Source of the DNA: Dysidea avara
Taxonomy: Eukaryota; Porifera; Demospongiae; Dictyoceratida; Dysideidae
Direction: 5' to 3'
Length of the DNA: 64,000 nucleotides
NCBI RefSeq assembly: GCF_963678975.1
Contig: NC_089276.1
Coordinates: 8,477,953 to 8,541,952, forward strand
The notes below the pieces were generated by a model. The model did no database searches and was not told the origin of the DNA. It was given only the letters and a program-made list of their open reading frames with translations. Of this stretch, positions 58,600 through 64,000 are shown in pieces. The first letter of the stretch is position 1. The number at the start of each line of letters is the position of its first letter. The position numbers and the translations under genes are program-made.

Positions 58600-59218
58600 C
58601 TGTGCCAAAAACAGCCCAGCTGTAAAAAAGGCGAGGCCAAGAATGCACAAGTACATGTTCATGGAGTAACTACAACCAAAAGACATGATATCAAAATCTG
58701 GCCAAGAAAGCATTTACAGTATAGGCACTTTTGTGCATTTATTTTCTATATGCTTCACATTATCACACCCAGCTAGCTGTACATGTGTGCTTGCAATATA
58801 AACAATACTACTGAGACGATAAAACATTACTACACTGCATTTTTACCAAAATTAATTTAACTAAAAATTTACAATTAGTTTCTACTTGGCCATCTTTTTA
58901 TTTTAATATACAGTGCAAAAAGATGGCCAAGTAGGAACCAATTGTAAATTTTTAAATTAATTTTGGTAACAATGCAGTGTAATCATGTTTTATCATCTCA
59001 GTAGTATTGTTTATATTGCAAGCACACATGTACAGCTAGCTGGATGTGATAATGTGAAGCATATAGAAAATGAATGCACAAAAGTGATAGGGCCTATACT
59101 CTAAATGCTTTCTTGGCCAGATTTTGATATCATGTCTTTTGGTTGTAGTTTCTCCATGAACATGTACTTGTGCATTCTTGGCCTCGCCTTTTTCACAGCT
59201 GAGCTGTTTTTGGCACAG
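58600..59218. repeat. 619-bp fold-back element, relative of 25623-26241
   Basis: CTGTGCCAAAAACAGC against GCTGTTTTTGGCACAG at the tips, and CTTGGCCATCTTTTT against AAAAAGATGGCCAAG near a loop of about 16 bp. Arms are about 300 bp and nearly identical. GGCCAAGAATGCACAAGTAC and its inverse also match. Confidence 0.95.
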
Positions 59219-61309
59219 CCTACACTCTACCAAATGGATAAAATATACATATATACATGGTGTACGTCCTCTTCCAACCTAAAGAAATCAATTTTCAGTT
59301 TTGTAACAACCACAGTAACAAAATACTTTTAACTGTACTCTGTGGACAGTAAGAGGGTGTTGTATTAGCTTCTTACATACAGAATATTCGTTTAACTAGG
59401 TCATCCAGTTCAAATGATGGATGAAGTTGAGGACAGTTGCAACTATCCAGACACTAGCTAGATTGAATCATACAGGGTACGTGCACGTGATTGTTTCAAA
59501 TTGCACTTGTAATCAGCTATGGTGATATGATGTTTGATATAATTTTGCTTGCTGGAGATCAATTGTTTTGATACTACCACTGGCAAACAGTCAGTTCTCA
59601 ATACCTTGTTTAGATAGTTAGGAATCTACTCTAGATTTGGTTCTAGCTTTCGGCAGTGTTAAAAATATATATTAGATTGTCATATAGATCAGTACAGTTT
59701 GTATAATACAGGTACATTATTATTAATTTGTTCTCTAAGAATAGAAACTTAAAAGAAAAAATATATATGTATAGCTTTATCTAAAGGGTAGAGTCGACCA
59801 TTGTAGTTACTTTTGTTATGATGAATAGACTATATAGTCCACACTTGGCAGGTATGACAGAAAATTCTGTTTAGTGCCCATCTGTTTTTTTAGAGTGTTC
59901 AAGCCTATTTTGGCTTCTACTAAACTATAGGTGGACTTGCAAATACCTAAATGGAAGCTGTCTTATAGTATGGTACATTGTCTGTAATGTGTGTATACTC
60001 CATATTAAATCCTGCCTGGTCTTCCTTCATACTGCTGTACATGTGGTGCCCAAGTATTAAGCTTTAGACAATTCATCACCATTGTAATCCACTCAAGCCA
60101 CCTCTTTGAACTTTTTTATATATCTAGGCCTGTTCTTAACACTGTATGGTTCTGGTAAAAACTAATATCCTTGTTGGTATTATCTGCATTATAACGTGTT
60201 TTCCTACTGCAACCCAAGTCTGTCTTGAGGAATGAGGAAGCAGCAATAAGGTACGAACTTTGATTTCTATAGCTCTTCAATGTCCAGTCTTCTGGATTTA
60301 TTTTGACAGTGTGATGATTGTAAAAGTGACAAATACTCCACCTGCTGTATGTACATAGTATAAAACATCCCCATTTTCTAAGTCGGTTAGAGACCATGCC
60401 CTTGGATTTTTGTGTTTTAAAACCTCGGCTTTGCCTTGATTTTTATATTCTATGAATATCCTTGTGCTAGGTTTCTAAACTACAAGGTACTGCTATATAC
60501 AGTACCCACACAGAACCAGTAACATGTGTCAGTTTCTCACATAATGGTTACTGTATACTGGTATCCACACTGGATAACAAATTGTTGTTACTGGACAAAG
60601 ATAATGGAGACTTGTTGAACAGGTTAGTTGTACATATATGTCACTGTTGTCACAGTGGTTAGTTTCTCATAGCTATTGGCCACATACCATTAACTACAGC
60701 AATCTTGTTTACAACAGTAGTTCACTTATTTTGATGGTTTCATTGTTTTGTCTGATAATGACCAATTACTGTAATTTCTAATGTTATTTTAACTGTGGAT
60801 TTGTAATATCTATGGTTACAGGGAAGTAACCTATGTAAGTGAAGAAAATACGTACAGTAGAAGTTCTGTGCAATATTGTGAGTGACAGTCAAAACTTGAA
60901 TGCAATATACTGTTGACTGTGTTGATCTAGCATCATGCAGTATGGCAGTACTGGATGTTTTCTTCTTTCTCTCTTTTAAAACATACTTAATATAATATCT
61001 TTAAACAGGCTGTATGTAGGACTAGGTGTCCTAAGACCATCAGCACTTGGCTGTAAAAAGCCTTAATAAATGAATTTGAAAAAGTATAGTAGTACTGTAT
61101 GGTAGAGATTATGAAGGTTTAAACTTCTTTGCCCTTAAATGTCATCCCAAACTCACTTTCTTTCATGACAGCTTTTCAGTATTGGTTAGGCTAGCCAAAC
61201 TAAAATGTACCTCCAGAGCAACTCCAAACACTTCCACCAAGCTCTATGAAATTAATTTTATAAACTGAATTTTCTGCTAAGTAAGTAGCTGATGCCTTCA
61301 GCCAAGCAT
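59219..61309. other. Intergenic, no gene recognised
   Basis: A LINE/SINE-like tail lies at 60990-61075 (AACAGGCTGTATGTAGGAC then AATAAATGAA). Otherwise AT-rich with short frames only. Confidence 0.4.
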
Positions 61310-61690
61310 TACTCACTTGATTTCTTCACTGTTCAACACATTACTTATATAGGCCCGGGATATGCCATTTTTCCAGCTATAGTACAATGGATATACATTA
61401 TGGACTCACTATTGTCCTTCTTTGTGTCCAATTTCTTTACTACATATATTATTATATAGGTGTATAGATTCATGGGTAGTGCGTAATGACTGATTTAATA
61501 GACCATCCATAATATAATTTCTGTAGTGATATCAATTGGATAGATTTCAGAGGTGCTTCTTGTATTGTCCTTAGTTTGTAGCATTGTGTGACAGGTGGAA
61601 CATAGCTGAAAACAAAGTGGAATGGTCACTTCATTTTCAGTGATTTATCAGGACTGATGTGTATTAATTAGTTTTATGGTATGTTTAGTT
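61310..61690 (-). repeat. Peptide-like repeat family E, copy 4, diverged
   Basis: TTTCTTCACTGTTC near 61320 and GGTGGAACATAGCTGAAAAC near 61594 align with 4388 and 4653 in copy 1 at similar spacing. The minus translation KKLDTKKDNSESIM is recognisable against WDTKEDTGKPM. Confidence 0.45.
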
Positions 61691-62354
61691 CCGTTCTTTC
61701 CTGTGATGCAGTATGTGCGGGCTCAGTGATTGCAAACATTTAGCAAGGACAAAGAAAAAATTGCAATTTTATATTTGAGTTAGGATCATAGTTCCTTCAC
61801 AATGACATATATGTCTACCGATATTGTTTATAACTATGAACATTCATTAGCAATAAGGAAACAAAAAGCCGAACCCTATTCTATTCTAACAGAAAGTTTG
61901 CATGCATGTGACTTGGAAGTATACTAAATTCACTATCAGTACAAAGAGTATAATTATATGCCTCAGTATTTATTATGACTACAGGCTAGCAATATATAGT
62001 AGCAAAGTAAAGGTTTAGTGATGAACAATCACCTAGGTGGTCCCAACATTTTATATTTTCTGGTAACTTATTCATCATTCATGACATCATTGTTACAGAA
62101 CAACATGTACATTGTATCACATGCAATGCTAACATAAAAAGTTTGAGTTTGACAAAAATAAACTACTGATTTTTATCATGTCAATTCAATCATTGAAGAA
62201 AATGTTTGCAAGCAACACTGGACATCTACACATAATATGCCATATTCAAAGTTGAACTGGCATATATTGGAGCTGTCTCCAGAAAATCTTTTTATTATCT
62301 GTTGATGCACAATAATTATTTTGTGCAACAGAATGATTCCAAATGTGATGACTA
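61691..62354. other. Intergenic, nothing recognised
   Basis: AT-rich, no fold-back or frame of note. Confidence 0.4.
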
Positions 62355-62570
62355 GTGGACCCTCAGTTAACCAGACCTCACTTATCCCCATTCTTGGTTA
62401 ACTAAATTATGGAAATGACTGCTCTATTAGAGTAGTGACTGTTCTATGTATGAGGGGTAGAAAATACAAATATTTTTCTTTATGCTATTTTAATGTGTGG
62501 ACTTTTTAGACTTATGGACCAACCCTGGTCCCAAGGGGTTTGGATAACTGACTAAACTGAGGATCAACTG
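62355..62570. mobile_element. Pogo/Tigger-like MITE, sister of 18112-18328
   Basis: TA flanks both ends (62353-62354, 62571-62572). GGACCCTCAGTTAACCAGAC is inverted as a CTGACTAAACTGAGGATC end with a slip. The interior GACTGCTCTATTAGAGTAG and CCCAAGGGGTTTGGATAACT match the 18.1 kb copy. Confidence 0.75.
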
Positions 62571-63671
62571 TAACTACGTGGGCTGTAACCACGAGTTCTA
62601 TCCTATCCTATCCTCAACTATCACTACTACTCCTTATAGAACACCCGTTCCTTCATTGCATTTCAAATATCTTTTTGTTATTGTTTTCATTCCATTTACC
62701 TTTATATATTCATAAACATCTAGCTATTGCTATAGCTGTATAGCTCCAGTGTAATGGGTTTCATTTTGTGTTATGTTACATATCTGTATAATGACAGCAT
62801 TAGCTAGCTATATGTTTTTGAAAACTATCCCTATTCTGAAGTCGTACAAAACCACTATTTACTATCAAGCCTATTAAATTACCAACTAGCCAATCACTTT
62901 AATAGTGGCAGTTTCAACTCTGCTTAATATTATAGATCAGGTGCTACACAGCAGCAAACCTTCATTAGCTCGCGACATCTAGTAAATTACATAATAGTAT
63001 CTCACGACATTCTTAGTTTCACCATTTGGAATGCTATGCTATTGTGTGTTGAAATCTAAACTGAAATTTCCTGAGGAACTTTGATGAGAACAATATGCAC
63101 ATAACATTGCATATCATTATGTTTGTGATCAAGATTTCACCAAGCTAAACCACCCATATCAAACTTGAACACTTAGCTGTAATGTGTGTATTAATTATGT
63201 TTAGTACTATGGCTTCATGGCTGCATGTTGGTACAAGTAGCAGTAATCAATAGCATTTGGTGTACTACATTATAAAGCCAATAACATATATAATGTGACA
63301 GTGAACATATATATGCATGGGCAAGAAACCTTATAATTTAATTATGTAACAGCAACATGCACAGCTGGAGGGGAATATTTACCTGCGCCCAGACCTCGTA
63401 GGCGCCAGCCTTCGCGCCGGATAATATTGCATGAATAATAGTTAATTATAAACACATGTTAACCACTCACCAGGCCTGCCACTCACACTGTAGGGCTAAC
63501 TAGTTAGCTAGCTAATAATAATAATAAAATAAAGTTAGCTGGCTATTTCCACAATAAATTTCTACCGGAATATGTTGACTGAGAGGATGCATGTATATCA
63601 GATCTCGCGATCCTATAATTTATAGTTTACAAGGGAAAGGGGGTGATACACAGGCACTGGCTGAAGGTATA
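62571..63671. other. Intergenic upstream of the next gene
   Basis: No gene seen. An AATAATAATAATAA-type run lies near 63515. Confidence 0.4.
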
Positions 63672-63840
63672 GATCTGCGACCGCGGTCAAATTCTATGTC
63701 AAGGGTCAAGGCCACCAAATTCATGCTAAGTCAACGGTCAAGGGCAAAAACCGCTTAACTAAGTCAAAAAGGCTAAGGCTTAGTCGAGTCAAAAGGTCCG
63801 GCACAGCGAGTCAAGATTTTGATCCGGCGCGGTCGCAGAT
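63672..63840. repeat. GC-rich fold-back with GTCAA repeats, next to a start exon
   Basis: ATCTGCGACCGCG at the left end is the inverse of CGCGGTCGCAGAT at the right end. About eight GTCAA words, most as AGTCAA or GGTCAA, lie between. The right end is 55 bp from the ATG at 63896. Confidence 0.75.
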
Positions 63841-63854
63841 ATATAGATATATAA
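63841..63854 (+). promoter_or_regulatory. Possible TATA element
   Basis: ATATAGATATATAA lies about 40-55 bp before the ATG at 63896, leaving room for only a very short 5' leader. The sequence is simple and directly abuts the fold-back, so this is a weak call. Confidence 0.3.
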
Positions 63855-63895
63855 TACGTGACACCCCGCCTTGATTCAGACGAGCTAGAGGAGAG

Positions 63896-63950
63896 ATGAA
63901 ACCGGTATTGTTCTACTTCATATTGGGGTTTCTGACATGGAGCTTTAGTT
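63896..63950 (+). CDS. Signal-peptide first exon of the next gene
   Basis: The ATG at 63896 opens MKPVLFYFILGFLTWSFS: a lysine, a hydrophobic core of about 12 residues and a small-residue end, as in a signal peptide. A GTGAGT donor follows at 63951 in phase 1, the phase used by the Ig and FN3 exons of the upstream gene. A second secreted or membrane protein, perhaps a tandem paralogue, probably begins here. The rest lies beyond the window. Confidence 0.65.
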
Positions 63951-64000
63951 GTGAGTAACTGTGTAGTTGTGTGTTAATTGTAGAGACGCTTTCGAACGCG

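Noticed and set aside
48723..63895. Kinase or phosphatase domain expected after a receptor ectodomain
   Set aside because: I looked for catalytic motifs of both families on the + strand and saw none; the tail at 48720 ends in a stop.
1..64000. CRISPR arrays, operons or bacterial genes
   Set aside because: No regularly spaced repeats. Splice sites and metazoan element families show a eukaryotic nuclear sequence.

Overview
The window is animal nuclear DNA: AT-rich, gene-poor, with multi-exon genes in small exons, phase-1 introns around Ig and fibronectin III (FN3) modules, and dense transposon debris. The style (short-domain receptor genes, abundant fold-back MITEs, BEL/Pao, Ty3/gypsy and hAT elements) suggests an early-branching metazoan, most likely a demosponge such as Amphimedon. 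That assignment is inference; no ribosomal or mitochondrial marker is present.

The main host gene runs on the + strand from about 6.0 kb, or from before the window, to 48.7 kb. It encodes a type I membrane protein: an Ig exon (6023-6358), a degenerate FN3 exon (13590-13811), three well-formed FN3 modules (14671-15021; 15070-15176 plus 15244-15469; 17939-18035 plus 19256-19544), a linker exon (31448-31484) and a transmembrane exon (from 35942). From 14671 onward the splice phases agree at every junction. The transmembrane exon is split by a 12.6 kb BEL/Pao retrotransposon (36033-48644) with two LTRs and a primer-binding site; the exon resumes in frame at 48650 and stops at 48720-48722. A second gene starts at 63896 with a signal-peptide exon that also ends in phase 1.

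The BEL element is a nest. A short hAT-like MITE (36314-41437) lies in its leader. That MITE holds an hAT-type fold-back (36466-36844, 8-bp target duplication) and a 4.3 kb intron-containing hAT transposon (37103-41381, perfect 8-bp duplication), which itself holds another MITE (37259-37711). A 5'-truncated LINE on the minus strand splits the BEL gag.

Other mobile elements are a decayed gypsy fragment (1974-3640, minus), a gypsy element with LTR, gag and frameshifted pol (21358-25622), and an intronless hAT with an uninterrupted 681-residue transposase, matching inverted ends and a perfect target duplication (52193-54744). There are also pogo/Tigger-like MITEs, tRNA-like SINEs and at least three families of long fold-back elements. 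Two of these fold-backs, 33 kb apart, are both 619 bp by my boundaries.

Two patterns are not explained by known families. One is a 25-28 bp near-palindrome (core CTCTATTAGAG) found about 18 times on both strands in unrelated surroundings. The other is a four-copy repeat whose diverged copies still share a peptide-like segment.
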